Shown: positions 50,611 to 59,983, counted from the stretch's first letter. The stretch: DNA of 64,000 bases from Yersinia rochesterensis (GCF_003600645.1 NZ_CP032482.1:3224001-3288000); one strand, 5' to 3'. The notes: generated from the letters alone by a model not told the origin. Numbers and translations: made by a program.

Positions 50611-51102
50611 GTGTTCCTTTTTGACGAAAAATTTAAAATTGATTTATATAGTAAAGCTGCTACATCCCCGCGTCGACGTGATCATTTCAATATTCATAAT
50701 GATTATCAGGACCCAGTACAAAGGATTGCTATTGCTTTACTGCATGGAACATACATTCCACCGCACAAACATACACAATCTCATCAATGGGAGTTTTTCC
50801 ATGTTGTTGAGGGAGAAGTAAAACTAATACTCTTTTCAGAACAAGGGACAGTAACAGAAATCTATTTATTAGGTGATAAACATAAAGTTTTTGCCGTGCA
50901 GCTTCCACCCAATATATTTCATACCTTGGTTTGTATCTCAAGCAAAGCATTTATTTTTGAATGGAAGCAAGGCCCATTTGTTCTCGATACTGCTAAGGAG
51001 ATGCCACACTGGTCTATGCCTGAAAACGACATAAATATATCTTCAAAAGTTCAACACCTTGAAAAGGTGATCATCGGTGATAACTTTACTGATAACATTT
51101 AA
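50611..51102 (+). CDS. wbuC: WbuC-family cupin metalloprotein
   Basis: 163-residue cupin with the metal motif PPHKHTQSHQWEFFHVVEGEV (His-x-His ... Glu, about 51-71) and a second His near 111. It resembles WbuC, always found beside fnlABC in E. coli/Shigella FucNAc loci; its reaction is unknown. It starts with GTG at 50611 after a strong CGGAGG five bases before. Last gene of the sugar block; a 150-bp gap then precedes wzz. Confidence 0.75.
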   Translation: MFLFDEKFKIDLYSKAATSPRRRDHFNIHNDYQDPVQRIAIALLHGTYIPPHKHTQSHQWEFFHVVEGEVKLILFSEQGTVTEIYLLGDKHKVFAVQLPPNIFHTLVCISSKAFIFEWKQGPFVLDTAKEMPHWSMPENDINISSKVQHLEKVIIGDNFTDNI

Positions 51103-51256
51103 ATTTTAGCGACTTTTGTCCTATCGGGTAACATTTTTATTACCTACCATAAAGTATTGTTATCTTAGTCGATATACGCAGTAGTAATAACCTCATGATT
51201 TTCTGAGGAGAATATATTTAGTTTTCTTTATTTTTAATAGATTGGATATTTTAAAT

Positions 51257-52396
51257 ATGAGTGATAATAGTAATAAAAATGATACTGCGCCGATAAAAAG
51301 TCAATATTATGACTTCTCTACATTATCTCCGCAAAAGGATGATATTAACTTCTTTGAATTGATTACAGTTATTTTAAATTCTAAATTTAAAATAATAATA
51401 GTTACTCTTTTATTTATAGCGGCCGGTTTTACTGTAGCTTATACGCTTCCTAACCAATGGACAAGTACTGCTATTGTAGTCAAACCAAGTGATGAATCAA
51501 TTCAAGTTCTAGATAAAATAACCTCTGATTTAGCGGCATTAGATATTGCAATAGATATTGATTCGGATTATTTATTATCCACATTTAAGCAAAATTTTGA
51601 CTCTCGAGATATGCGTGCTGAATATTTGGTCAGTACTAACTATTTTAAGAGGTTAATGGAGGAGGATCCACAAAATGAGGCACGGAGAAGATATCTAATT
51701 GAAAAAATAATCAATCAAGATATTAACTCTGTTGGTTCTCAACAAGATAAATCTGATGATAAATCTGAATACCGTTATTATAAATTATCTCACAGAGCAG
51801 ATACGGCTAATGATGCCCACGATCTTTTACTGGGATATATAAATTATGTAAAGAAAATCGTTGATGCTGATATTACACGAAAAATAAAACGAACTATTGA
51901 TACAGCTAAAAACCTTAGTACAGAAAAATATAATTTAGATTTATTAAGAGCTAAAAACAATCAAGAAGTTAGAATTGAACGATTAAAATATGCAATTGAT
52001 ATGGCTAATGCCGCTGGCATTAAAAAGCCTATATATGGTAGTGGCACTGTGATTAATGATGACCCAGACTTCCCGATTACTATTGGTTCAGACACATTGA
52101 ACAAAAAGTTAGAAATTGAGAAATCCATTACCGACCCAGCTTTAATTGATCCCGACCTTTTGAATCGTAAGTTATATATAGAAAAGTTGAACGGATTAAA
52201 AATTGATGATATCGATATAGTTCCCTTTAAATATCTACAGCAACCGACAGAACCGACAATAAAAGATGCATCTAAACGTTTACTGGTTCTAATATTCTTT
52301 ACACTGATTGGTTTCGTGGGTTCTGTAAGTTTCGTTTTGATAAAGCATTTTATGCGTGAGTGGAAGCAAAAAAATCAAGATACCCATATTGGTTGA
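51257..52396 (+). CDS. wzz: O-antigen chain-length regulator Wzz
   Basis: Inner-membrane polysaccharide co-polymerase, 379 residues from the ATG at 51257 (an in-frame TTG lies five codons earlier). Two flanking helices are clear: KFKIIIVTLLFIAAGFTVAY (about 43-63) and LLVLIFFTLIGFVGSVSFVL (about 346-366), the latter after the proline-rich YLQQPTEPTIKD motif typical of Wzz. The periplasmic part between them is charged and helical. It sets the modal chain length made by Wzy. The 150-bp upstream gap may hold its own promoter. Confidence 0.92.
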   Translation: MSDNSNKNDTAPIKSQYYDFSTLSPQKDDINFFELITVILNSKFKIIIVTLLFIAAGFTVAYTLPNQWTSTAIVVKPSDESIQVLDKITSDLAALDIAIDIDSDYLLSTFKQNFDSRDMRAEYLVSTNYFKRLMEEDPQNEARRRYLIEKIINQDINSVGSQQDKSDDKSEYRYYKLSHRADTANDAHDLLLGYINYVKKIVDADITRKIKRTIDTAKNLSTEKYNLDLLRAKNNQEVRIERLKYAIDMANAAGIKKPIYGSGTVINDDPDFPITIGSDTLNKKLEIEKSITDPALIDPDLLNRKLYIEKLNGLKIDDIDIVPFKYLQQPTEPTIKDASKRLLVLIFFTLIGFVGSVSFVLIKHFMREWKQKNQDTHIG

Positions 52397-52586
52397 TATC
52401 AACAGTTAAACACGGCTCATTTATCCAATAGCTAAAGTAGCTTCACCGCCGAGCTATTGGATAAGATCATTACCAAGATAGAAATCCATTACTTTGTACG
52501 CGTAATAAACTAACAATATAACCAGATGATTTATATAATAATCATCTGATATCAATCTCGATCTAACTTTGTACAGGAGACTTACA

Positions 52587-54050
52587 GTGTCTGAACTGTC
52601 TCAACTTTCGCCTCAGCCGTTGTGGGATATTTTCGCAAAAATCTGCTCGATTCCCCATCCGTCTTACCACGAAGAAGCACTGGCACAGCATATTATGACG
52701 TGGGCCAAGGAAAAAGGTCTACATGCGGAGCGTGATAAGGTCGGTAATATCCTGCTGCGTAAGCCAGCTACCAAGGGGATGGAGAACCGTAAGCCCGTTG
52801 CGCTACAAGCTCACTTAGATATGGTGCCACAAAAGAATAATGATACGGTACATGACTTTACCAAAGACCCTATCCAACCCTATATCGACGGTGAATGGGT
52901 TAAAGCCCGTGGCACCACATTAGGTGCGGATAATGGCATTGGTATGGCCTCCGCATTGGCGGTGCTGTCTGACGATAGCGTCGAACACGGCCCACTTGAA
53001 GTGCTGCTGACCATGACCGAAGAAGCCGGTATGGATGGCGCATTTGGTCTGCAACCTAACTGGTTGAAAGCCGATATTCTGATTAATACCGATTCCGAGC
53101 AGGAAGGTGAAATCTATATGGGTTGCGCCGGGGGTATTGATTTTATTACCACTTTAGCACTAAAGCGCGAAGCGGTTCCTACCGGTTACCAGACGTTGAA
53201 GTTGACCATTAAAGGTTTGAAAGGCGGTCATTCAGGCGCTGATATCCATTTAGGGCTAGGTAATGCCAATAAACTGCTGGCCCGATTCCTGTTCGACCAG
53301 GCCAAAGATTTAGACCTGCGGATATTGGATTTGAATGGCGGCACGCTGCGTAATGCTATCCCACGTGAAGGTTCTGTGACCTTGGCGATTGCCGCAGATA
53401 AAGTCGATCAGCTGAAAAACCTGAGCCAGGAGTATCTGGCAACCTTGAAAAATGAGCTGGCCGCAGTTGAAAAAAATCTGACTGTATTGCTTGAGCCGCT
53501 ATCTATTGATAATGCTAAGGCTCTGACAAAAGATACCCAGCAGCGCCTGATCGCCTTATTGAATGCCACGCCAAACGGTGTCATTCGTATGAGTGATGCA
53601 GTAAAAGGTGTGGTTGAAACCTCACTGAATGTGGGTGTGGTTACCATGAATGAGAATGAAGTAGAAATCATCTGCCTAATCCGTTCTCTGATCGACAGCG
53701 GCAAAGATTACGTGGTGGGAATGTTGACTGCGATTGGTCAGTTGGCTGGCGCAGAAACCTCGCCAAAAGGCGGCTACCCTGGCTGGCAACCTGACCCAAC
53801 CTCGCCGGTGATGGCATTGGTGCGGGAAACTTACCAAAAATTGTTTAACAAAACACCCAATATCATGGTTATCCATGCCGGTCTGGAATGTGGTTTATTT
53901 AAAAAACCTTACCCAGAGATGGATATGGTGTCGATTGGGCCAACTATGACAGGGCCACATTCACCGGATGAACAAGTTCATATCGAAAGTGTGGGTCAAT
54001 ATTGGCAATTACTGACTGCGCTGCTGAAAGCGATTCCTGAGCGCGCATAA
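52587..54050 (+). CDS. pepD: Aminoacyl-histidine dipeptidase PepD
   Basis: Zinc M20 dipeptidase (peptidase D, carnosinase-type), 487 residues, E. coli 485. Metal and catalytic motifs: LQAHLDMVPQ (about 76-85), TLGADNGIGMA (about 113-123), TEEAGMDGA (about 149) and NTDSEQEGE (about 172). It starts with GTG at 52587 after CAGGAGA; a TTG start 18 bases earlier would swallow the ribosome site. Native neighbour of gpt, now separated by the polysaccharide cluster. Confidence 0.95.
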   Translation: MSELSQLSPQPLWDIFAKICSIPHPSYHEEALAQHIMTWAKEKGLHAERDKVGNILLRKPATKGMENRKPVALQAHLDMVPQKNNDTVHDFTKDPIQPYIDGEWVKARGTTLGADNGIGMASALAVLSDDSVEHGPLEVLLTMTEEAGMDGAFGLQPNWLKADILINTDSEQEGEIYMGCAGGIDFITTLALKREAVPTGYQTLKLTIKGLKGGHSGADIHLGLGNANKLLARFLFDQAKDLDLRILDLNGGTLRNAIPREGSVTLAIAADKVDQLKNLSQEYLATLKNELAAVEKNLTVLLEPLSIDNAKALTKDTQQRLIALLNATPNGVIRMSDAVKGVVETSLNVGVVTMNENEVEIICLIRSLIDSGKDYVVGMLTAIGQLAGAETSPKGGYPGWQPDPTSPVMALVRETYQKLFNKTPNIMVIHAGLECGLFKKPYPEMDMVSIGPTMTGPHSPDEQVHIESVGQYWQLLTALLKAIPERA

Positions 54051-54076
54051 GAAACCCGGTTTTGTTTTATATGATT

Positions 54077-54106
54077 AACGGCGGCACTTAGGCCCGCCGT
54101 TTTTTA
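54077..54106 (+). terminator. Terminator of pepD (convergent with dinB)
   Basis: Stem AACGGCGG / CCGCCGTT with a nine-base loop, followed by TTTTTATT, starting 27 bp after the pepD stop. Confidence 0.88.
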
Positions 54107-54116
54107 TTCGTCAGAG

Positions 54117-55175
54117 TTATTCCCAACTCAACAGTAATTGCCGCTCGAGTTGCGGATCCAGCAAAGTGACATGTAACCCCACCAAACGCACCCCCCGCTC
54201 CGCCCGCCGCTCATTCCATGCTGCCCGCGCTACTTGCAATAAGTCCGCTTTATTCAGCTCCGGCCAAACATGCTCTTGTGTAGTTTGCTGAAAATCATGA
54301 AATTTTAATTTTACCCCTTGTCGGGCGATATGCAGATCCGGCCTAACCTTACGAAGACGGGTTTCCAGCTCAATATAAAGCTTTTCAATCAATAACTCAC
54401 AGCTTTCCCAATCATGAATATCCTCAGCCAGTGTCCGCTCGACCCCAACCGATTTGCGCAAACGGTCGGGAGAAACTTCGCGCTCATCAATACCGTGGCT
54501 GCGCTCCCATAGCACATGACCAAACTTACCAAAGCGCTTTAATAATTCAGCCTGTGGATAGTTTTGTACATCACTACAGGTTATCAGCCCCAGCTCTTGC
54601 AGACGTTTCGCGGTCACTTTGCCCACACCCGGAATTTTACTCAGCGGCAAGTCAGACAAGAAAGGCAATATTTTATCTGGGGTTATCACATACTGACCAT
54701 TGGGTTTATTTAAATCAGACGCGATCTTGGCTAAAAATTTGATGGGAGCAATGCCCGCAGATGCAGTTAGATTAAGCTCCATAGCAATAGACTGGCGGAT
54801 TTCTTGTGCAATTAATGTGGCGGAACCACTGCATGCCAGACAATCAGAAACATCCAGATAGGCTTCATCCAGTGAAAGTGGCTCAATCAAAGGGGTGTAG
54901 CGCGCAAAAATCTCACGGATATGTAGCGACGCTTCTTTATATGCCGCCATTCGGCCAGGGATCACTTTCAGTTGTGGGCAGAGTTTCAGCGCCATAGCGG
55001 TCGGCATCGCGCTGCGAACCCCATAACGTCGAGCAGGATAATTGGCGGTGCTAATGACACCGCGCCTGTCCTGACTACCGCCAATCGCAATAGGAATATC
55101 ACGCAAACTGGGGTCATCGCGCATTTCAACAGCCGCGAAGAAGCAATCCATATCGACATGAATAATTTTCCGCAT
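54117..55175 (-). CDS. dinB: DNA polymerase IV DinB
   Basis: Y-family translesion polymerase, 352 residues (E. coli 351). Catalytic acidic residues in [12 protein letters not shown] (about 6-17) and SLDEAYLD (about 101-108); helix-hairpin-helix in [14 protein letters not shown] (about 178-191); little-finger domain at the C-terminus. The open frame extends to 55253, but GGGGGAT before the ATG at 55175 and [10 protein letters not shown] fix the start. A LexA box lies 22 bp upstream. Confidence 0.96.
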   Translation of the reverse strand: MRKIIHVDMDCFFAAVEMRDDPSLRDIPIAIGGSQDRRGVISTANYPARRYGVRSAMPTAMALKLCPQLKVIPGRMAAYKEASLHIREIFARYTPLIEPLSLDEAYLDVSDCLACSGSATLIAQEIRQSIAMELNLTASAGIAPIKFLAKIASDLNKPNGQYVITPDKILPFLSDLPLSKIPGVGKVTAKRLQELGLITCSDVQNYPQAELLKRFGKFGHVLWERSHGIDEREVSPDRLRKSVGVERTLAEDIHDWESCELLIEKLYIELETRLRKVRPDLHIARQGVKLKFHDFQQTTQEHVWPELNKADLLQVARAAWNERRAERGVRLVGLHVTLLDPQLERQLLLSWE

Positions 55176-55196
55176 GTTTATCCCCCGCCAAAACCA

Positions 55197-55212
55197 CTGT
55201 ATAAGAATACAG
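55197..55212 (-). promoter_or_regulatory. LexA (SOS) box of dinB
   Basis: CTGTATAAGAATACAG fits CTGT-N8-ACAG perfectly, 22 bp before the dinB start. Implies damage-inducible dinB, as in E. coli. Confidence 0.9.
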
Positions 55213-55276
55213 TTAAATCGGAGAAATTCAAGATTAACCGAGATCCTGACCACGCAAATTTCGTGATAGCGAAAAA

Positions 55277-55669
55277 CTAGCCTGGAAGCAGAGCAACCGC
55301 TTCAATTTCCAAGGCCAAATCATGATGTAAAACGGACACTGGCACCACGCAACGAGCCGGTTTGTGTGGCCCTAACCAATCAGCATAAAGCGCATTGAAA
55401 TGTGGCCATAGGGCAATATCACACAGATAAACTCGCACCTGAACCAAGCTATTTACACTGCAATGGCAGTCCGCGAGTATCCCTTCAATATTGGCAAAAA
55501 CCTGCATAACCTGAATATCAAAAGGTTGGTTTGATAATGCCACGCCCTGCGCCGTGACGGGCAGTTGGCCAGAAAGATAGACCATACCGCCCGCGCAGAC
55601 AGCATGGCTATAATGGCCTGCTGGCGGCAGGCCCGCTGTTGAATTTATTAAGATAGGCTCGGACATCAT
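55277..55669 (-). CDS. RidA-family enamine/imine deaminase
   Basis: 130 residues, YjgF/YER057c/UK114 (Rid) superfamily. Typical blocks: [23 protein letters not shown] (about 15-37) and [25 protein letters not shown], with the arginine before C/V-V that binds the substrate carboxylate in RidA proteins. It likely hydrolyses 2-aminoacrylate or similar intermediates released by the dehydratase encoded just upstream. Its ATG shares an A with the dehydratase stop (TGATG), so the genes are coupled. This is a second Rid protein, not the housekeeping copy. Confidence 0.85.
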   Translation of the reverse strand: MMSEPILINSTAGLPPAGHYSHAVCAGGMVYLSGQLPVTAQGVALSNQPFDIQVMQVFANIEGILADCHCSVNSLVQVRVYLCDIALWPHFNALYADWLGPHKPARCVVPVSVLHHDLALEIEAVALLPG

Positions 55670-56643
55670 CAAGACTTATCAATAAAGTGGGCCAAACGCG
55701 CTAAATCGACATTGCCGCCCGAAATAATCACCCCGACTCGTTTACCACGTAAATCCAGCTCATCACCAAAAGCGACAGCCGCCCCTAAGCAACCGGTGGG
55801 TTCAACCACAATCTTCATTCGGCTGGCGAAAAACTTCATTGCCGAGATCAATTGGTCATCGCTGGCAGTCAGAATATTATCAACCCACTCCTGAATAACC
55901 GGGAAAGTATAGTGACCCAAAGCCTGAGTTTGCGCGCCGTCCGCAATAGTCACTGGCGTGTCAATTTTAACAATTTTTCCGCTGCGGAAACTCTGCTGCC
56001 CATCATTACCGGCGGCGGGTTCCACCCCAAATACCTGGCAATTGGGATAGAGCGCTTTGGCCACCGTGGCACAGCCGGACAATAACCCGCCGCCGCCCAA
56101 TGGCACCAGCAGCACATCCAGCTCGCCCACTTCTTCAAATAATTCTTTTGCCGCCGTCCCCTGCCCGGCCATCACATCCGGATGGTCATAAGGTGGAATC
56201 AAGCTTAGCCCCTGCTCTTGTGCCAGTTTACGGCTAATGGCTTCACGGTCTTCAAGATAGCGGTCATATAGCACCACTTCGCCGCCATAACCTCGTGTCG
56301 CCGCGATTTTAGCTGCTGGCGCATCTTTAGGCATGACAATAACCGCGCGAATACCTAATTTACGCGCAGACAAAGCAATAGCCTGCGCATGATTCCCCGA
56401 CGAGAAAGCAATAACCCCTTTTGCTTGCTGTTCCGGCGATAATTTCACTAACGCGTTATAAGCGCCACGGAATTTAAACGCCCCCATATGCTGGAAATTT
56501 TCGCATTTAAAAAACAACTGCGCACCGGTCTGCTCATTGGCGGTGGAGGAAGTCAATACTGGGGTTTTAAGTGCAAAACCTGCAATCCGCTGATGTGCTT
56601 GGATAATATCGTCATAACTGATGACTAATGGGGCCATCTTCAA
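55669..56643 (-). CDS. PLP-dependent threonine/serine dehydratase
   Basis: 324 residues, fold type II PLP enzyme of the catabolic threonine dehydratase / hydroxyaspartate ammonia-lyase group, without the regulatory ACT domain. The PLP lysine lies in HMGAFKFRGAYNAL (about 51-64); SSGNHAQ (about 81-87) and the phosphate-binding GGGGLLSG (about 178-185) follow. Which hydroxyamino acid is used is not readable. It overlaps the regulator gene (ATGA) and the RidA gene. Confidence 0.87.
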   Translation of the reverse strand: MKMAPLVISYDDIIQAHQRIAGFALKTPVLTSSTANEQTGAQLFFKCENFQHMGAFKFRGAYNALVKLSPEQQAKGVIAFSSGNHAQAIALSARKLGIRAVIVMPKDAPAAKIAATRGYGGEVVLYDRYLEDREAISRKLAQEQGLSLIPPYDHPDVMAGQGTAAKELFEEVGELDVLLVPLGGGGLLSGCATVAKALYPNCQVFGVEPAAGNDGQQSFRSGKIVKIDTPVTIADGAQTQALGHYTFPVIQEWVDNILTASDDQLISAMKFFASRMKIVVEPTGCLGAAVAFGDELDLRGKRVGVIISGGNVDLARLAHFIDKS

Positions 56644-57272
56644 CTTCCTTCAGTAGGGAGATAGGTATAAACAGTAGAGCGGGCGACGCCCAGATTATTA
56701 GCAACCACGGTCTGGGCATTCTTCAAATCCATCAAACCCGCTTGCGCCAGTTGACGGACAATTTCACGTCGCTGTGCCGGGTTTAGCGCGCGTGGAGTGG
56801 TATTGTGCGCGGCAGCGAATTGCTCCAGTTGAGTGCGCAGCATCTCAAGGCGAGGTGATGCCAGAGACTCCTGAACCTCTGCCGGTGTCGTTTGGATCAG
56901 TTGAGATAAACTGGCGCTAACGGCGGAAAACAGCGAGATATCCATATTTAGACAAAGTGCCCCGATGAATTCCCCTTTGCTATTTTTCAAGCCAATTGAT
57001 GTACTTTTTGCCGGGCGACCATCAGGAAATTGATTCGGATAGTTAACAATAACTTCAGGAAAGTTAGGGTCGGCAATACGGCTCAACCCCAGTTCAGTCG
57101 CTGGCTCACCGATTTCACGACCGGATAAATTGTTTGAAATCGCCGCAATGGCATGTTCAGGTTGAGTCAGGTCATGCAAAACAAACTCCACTAAGGGTGC
57201 AAATGTTTTTCCCAGTGCCTCAACGATTTTTTTGCTCTCCCGCAACAGGAGTTGATCTTCTGTAAGTTTCAT
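56640..57272 (-). CDS. YheO-like regulator (PAS_6 + HTH_22)
   Basis: 210-residue DNA-binding regulator of the YheO family. The N-terminal PAS-like domain (about 10-125) includes PLVEFVLHDL and ALCLNMDIS; the C-terminal HTH (about 155-205) includes AQRREIVRQLAQAGLMDLKNAQTVVANNLGVARSTVYTYL. It is the first gene of a three-gene operon with the dehydratase and RidA, so it probably controls that operon in response to an amino acid. Confidence 0.83.
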   Translation of the reverse strand: MKLTEDQLLLRESKKIVEALGKTFAPLVEFVLHDLTQPEHAIAAISNNLSGREIGEPATELGLSRIADPNFPEVIVNYPNQFPDGRPAKSTSIGLKNSKGEFIGALCLNMDISLFSAVSASLSQLIQTTPAEVQESLASPRLEMLRTQLEQFAAAHNTTPRALNPAQRREIVRQLAQAGLMDLKNAQTVVANNLGVARSTVYTYLPTEGS

Positions 57273-57325
57273 AATTAAAATATTGTCATTTATTGACGAT
57301 TTGTCAAGTCAATTCTAACAGCAAT

Positions 57326-57354
57326 AAAAAAGCTGCCCGAGGCAGCTCTTTTTT
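57326..57354. terminator. Bidirectional-looking terminator after ddlA
   Basis: Stem AGCTGCC / GGCAGCT with a three-base loop, flanked by A6 on the left and T6 on the right. It lies 22 bp beyond the ddlA stop (bottom strand) and upstream of the YheO-like gene. Confidence 0.85.
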
Positions 57355-57376
57355 CAGAGAATAGCGGTAGTCAGTC

Positions 57377-58477
57377 TTATTTCAGGATGGAGCTTTTCAG
57401 CGACTTATCTTGCTGATGGCGCTCTAAAGCCAACTCAATCAGTATGGTGATCAATTCTGTCGAGCCCACACCGGTGGCGCGCCATAATTTGGGGTACATA
57501 CTGATATTAGTAAATCCAGGTAACGTATTTATTTCATTGATAATTACGCGGTTATCTGGGGTTAAAAAGACATCCACCCGCGCCATACCACAGCATTCGA
57601 GCGCTCGAAATGCTGCTAAAGCTACCGCGCGAATATTGTCACTGGCAGCACTGTCTATTGGCGCAGGAATGATGACTTGAGCACCGGTTTCATTTATGTA
57701 TTTAGTGTCATAAGAATAAAACTCGTCGCTGATAACTACCTCGCCACACAAACTGGCTTGCGGGTTGTCATTGCCCATGACGGCACATTCAATCTCCCGC
57801 CCAATAATAGCCGACTCCACCAACACTTTATGGTCAAAATCAAAGGCTAACGTCACCGCCTGTTGATATTCGGCCGCATTGCGCACTTTACTCACGCCCA
57901 CCGAGGAGCCCTGATTCGCCGGTTTAATAAATAAAGGTAATCCGAGTTTTTCTGAAACCTTTTCAAAATCGTAGCTGTCTTTATTGCCACGTGTCAGTGT
58001 AATAAAAGGGGCGATATTCAACCCAGCATCACGCAGTAACCGCTTAGTGATGTCTTTATCCATACTAACCGCAGACCCCACGACACCTGAGCCGACAAAA
58101 GGAATATTGGCCATACGCAACAGGCCTTGCAAGGAACCATCTTCCCCTAATGTCCCGTGTACAATAGGGAAAATGACATCCAACTGAGCCAATGCAGCTG
58201 CATTATCCGTAGCAATGAGTTGCTGACTCTCTTGGCCAAGGATCAGCGCTACATTTTTGTTTGAATGATTCAGGGAAATCAACGCCGGATTTTCTGCATT
58301 TAACAAGTAACTGGATGCATCATTAATATGCCATTTACCTTGTTTATCAATGCCCAACAGTGTCACTTCAAACTTTGCTTTATCAATCGCATCCACGATA
58401 TTTTTGGCCGACTGCAATGACACTTCATGTTCAGCCGATTTACCGCCAAAAATCACACCAACTCGCAATCTCGACAC
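57377..58477 (-). CDS. ddlA: D-alanine--D-alanine ligase A
   Basis: ATP-grasp ligase making D-Ala-D-Ala for peptidoglycan, 366 residues (E. coli DdlA 364). Motifs: [14 protein letters not shown] (about 8-21), the [14 protein letters not shown] block (about 109-122) and the closing [20 protein letters not shown] (about 313-332). Monocistronic with a terminator behind it. Length and the [12 protein letters not shown] start favour DdlA over the shorter DdlB. Confidence 0.94.
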   Translation of the reverse strand: MSRLRVGVIFGGKSAEHEVSLQSAKNIVDAIDKAKFEVTLLGIDKQGKWHINDASSYLLNAENPALISLNHSNKNVALILGQESQQLIATDNAAALAQLDVIFPIVHGTLGEDGSLQGLLRMANIPFVGSGVVGSAVSMDKDITKRLLRDAGLNIAPFITLTRGNKDSYDFEKVSEKLGLPLFIKPANQGSSVGVSKVRNAAEYQQAVTLAFDFDHKVLVESAIIGREIECAVMGNDNPQASLCGEVVISDEFYSYDTKYINETGAQVIIPAPIDSAASDNIRAVALAAFRALECCGMARVDVFLTPDNRVIINEINTLPGFTNISMYPKLWRATGVGSTELITILIELALERHQQDKSLKSSILK

Positions 58478-58893
58478 ACTACATTCCTCTTTAGGACCGA
58501 GTACTTAGGGGCACGACCACCCCATAAAATTACACGTATACCCTAATACAACCTTTAGCTGCCCAACTAATGTTTTTTAAGATTTATTAAGGATTTTCTC
58601 ATTATGCTGTGGGATGAGCTTTGCCGCCTTAGACGTGAATTTAGCCCCCAACCTCCCTCAAGAACATCACAAATGAAATCGCCATCGGTGATATTAACAA
58701 TTATCCTAATCAATATGACAACCATTTTAGAAAAAAACAGAATTGAATTCTGTTATTGGTTTTTTTATTCTTTTTGTCATTTATTTTTAATGAGAAATCA
58801 TTAAATTCGACAAAGCCGAAGAATATTGGCTATATGATTAACATCAACTTTTAAAAAATTCATTAGTCAGTCAATGGATGGAAACTAAATATT
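58478..58893. other. Divergent promoter gap, ddlA / GDPD-like gene
   Basis: 416 bp with no convincing gene. A 66-codon frame at 58604-58804 has no recognisable domain and a phenylalanine-rich AT-driven composition. No regulatory site recognised. Confidence 0.45.
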
Positions 58894-59844
58894 ATGCGAA
58901 ATTATATAATGGCAACTTTATTACTCTCTGCTAGTTGTGTCACAAATGCTAATTCAGCTTCTTCAACGGCCCCTCAACAAACACCACAAATTATTGCTCA
59001 CCGGGGTGGAACTGCCGATGCCCCTGAAAATACGATTCCAGCCATCAAGAAAGCATTGGCTAATGGTGCGGATGCAATCTGGATAACAATACAGTTATCA
59101 AAGGATAATATTCCGGTTTTGTATCGCCCATCTGAACTCCAGGAATTGACCGATAAGTCGGGTAAAGTTTCTAGCTATACCGCGCAGCAACTCGCCCAAG
59201 CCGATGCCAGCTTTAAGTATAATAAAACTCATAATATTCAGCCAAAAACAGGTTCACATATCGGCATCCCTACGCTTGATAACGTATTGAAAACATTTCC
59301 TAAAACACAATTTTACCTCGATATTAAATCCCCAGATGCAGACCCAGTAACACTCGCCAAAGCGCTGAAAAAAACACTGGATGCAACCAGTAAAAATGAA
59401 GAAAACCGACTGAGCCGAACTCGCGTCTATTCAACTGATGATAATTATTTGACAGCGTTGGATAAAGTGAATGAAAGCAGCGATGCTGCACATAAAATCC
59501 AACGATTTGAAAGCCGTGATTTTACACGAACACAATTAGCCAATATTACTATGGATCATAAGTGTGAATTACCGGCGGACAATAAAGAGCGCTGGTATGG
59601 TCTGGAGTTACACCGAAAAGTTGAGGTTGTAGAGAAATATACTCTCGGTGAAGGCCGCTCTAACGCAATATTAAGTTGGGATAAAGAAGCCGTTGACTGT
59701 TTCCGTAAAAATACCAACGCACATATTATTTTCTTCGGAATTAATACCCCAGAAGATTATCATAAAGCAAAAGAATTAGGTGCCAATGGCGTGATGGTTG
59801 ATTCTCCGGCCAAATTTAAGAAGATAATCCACGACAATAAATAA
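58894..59844 (+). CDS. Periplasmic GDPD-like protein with degenerate active site
   Basis: 316 residues with a cleavable signal peptide (MRNYIMATLLLSASCVTNANS, cut near residue 20) and a glycerophosphodiester phosphodiesterase TIM barrel. The first motif AHRGGTADAPENT (about 35-47) is kept. The metal-binding Glu-x-Asp that normally follows is replaced by Ile-x-Ile (AIWITIQLSKD, about 61-71). The second catalytic His-Asp pair is replaced by Tyr-Arg (VLYRPSEL). LDIKSPD (about 149) keeps acidic residues. So the fold is clear but standard catalysis is doubtful. Stands alone, followed by a terminator. Confidence 0.82.
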   Translation: MRNYIMATLLLSASCVTNANSASSTAPQQTPQIIAHRGGTADAPENTIPAIKKALANGADAIWITIQLSKDNIPVLYRPSELQELTDKSGKVSSYTAQQLAQADASFKYNKTHNIQPKTGSHIGIPTLDNVLKTFPKTQFYLDIKSPDADPVTLAKALKKTLDATSKNEENRLSRTRVYSTDDNYLTALDKVNESSDAAHKIQRFESRDFTRTQLANITMDHKCELPADNKERWYGLELHRKVEVVEKYTLGEGRSNAILSWDKEAVDCFRKNTNAHIIFFGINTPEDYHKAKELGANGVMVDSPAKFKKIIHDNK

Positions 59845-59855
59845 TTACACCCGCC

Positions 59856-59909
59856 ATACTTCAAGCTGTATGTATGTTGGTTTACTGCAACTCAAATTAT
59901 TTAAGATAT
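59856..59909. repeat. Short dispersed intergenic repeat, copy B
   Basis: Starts ATACTTCAAGCT and ends AACTCAAATTATTTA-AGATAT, sharing both ends with the copy at 23839-23896 while the middle differs. It lies 12 bp after the GDPD-like stop and before its terminator. Confidence 0.6.
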
Positions 59910-59916
59910 ATAAAAC

Positions 59917-59955
59917 AAAAATCCCCGCTCAACTCCATATTGAACGGGGATTTTT
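59917..59955. terminator. Terminator between GDPD-like gene and nqrM
   Basis: Stem AAATCCCCG / CGGGGATTT with a 17-base loop that can pair further (TCAA/TTGA), A-run before and T5 after. It can serve both converging genes. Confidence 0.85.
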
Positions 59956-59983
59956 ATATACAGAAAGACAAATCATATGTCCG

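Noticed and set aside
58604..58804. 66-codon ORF between ddlA and the GDPD-like gene.
   Set aside because: No recognisable domain or ribosome site; likely promoter DNA.
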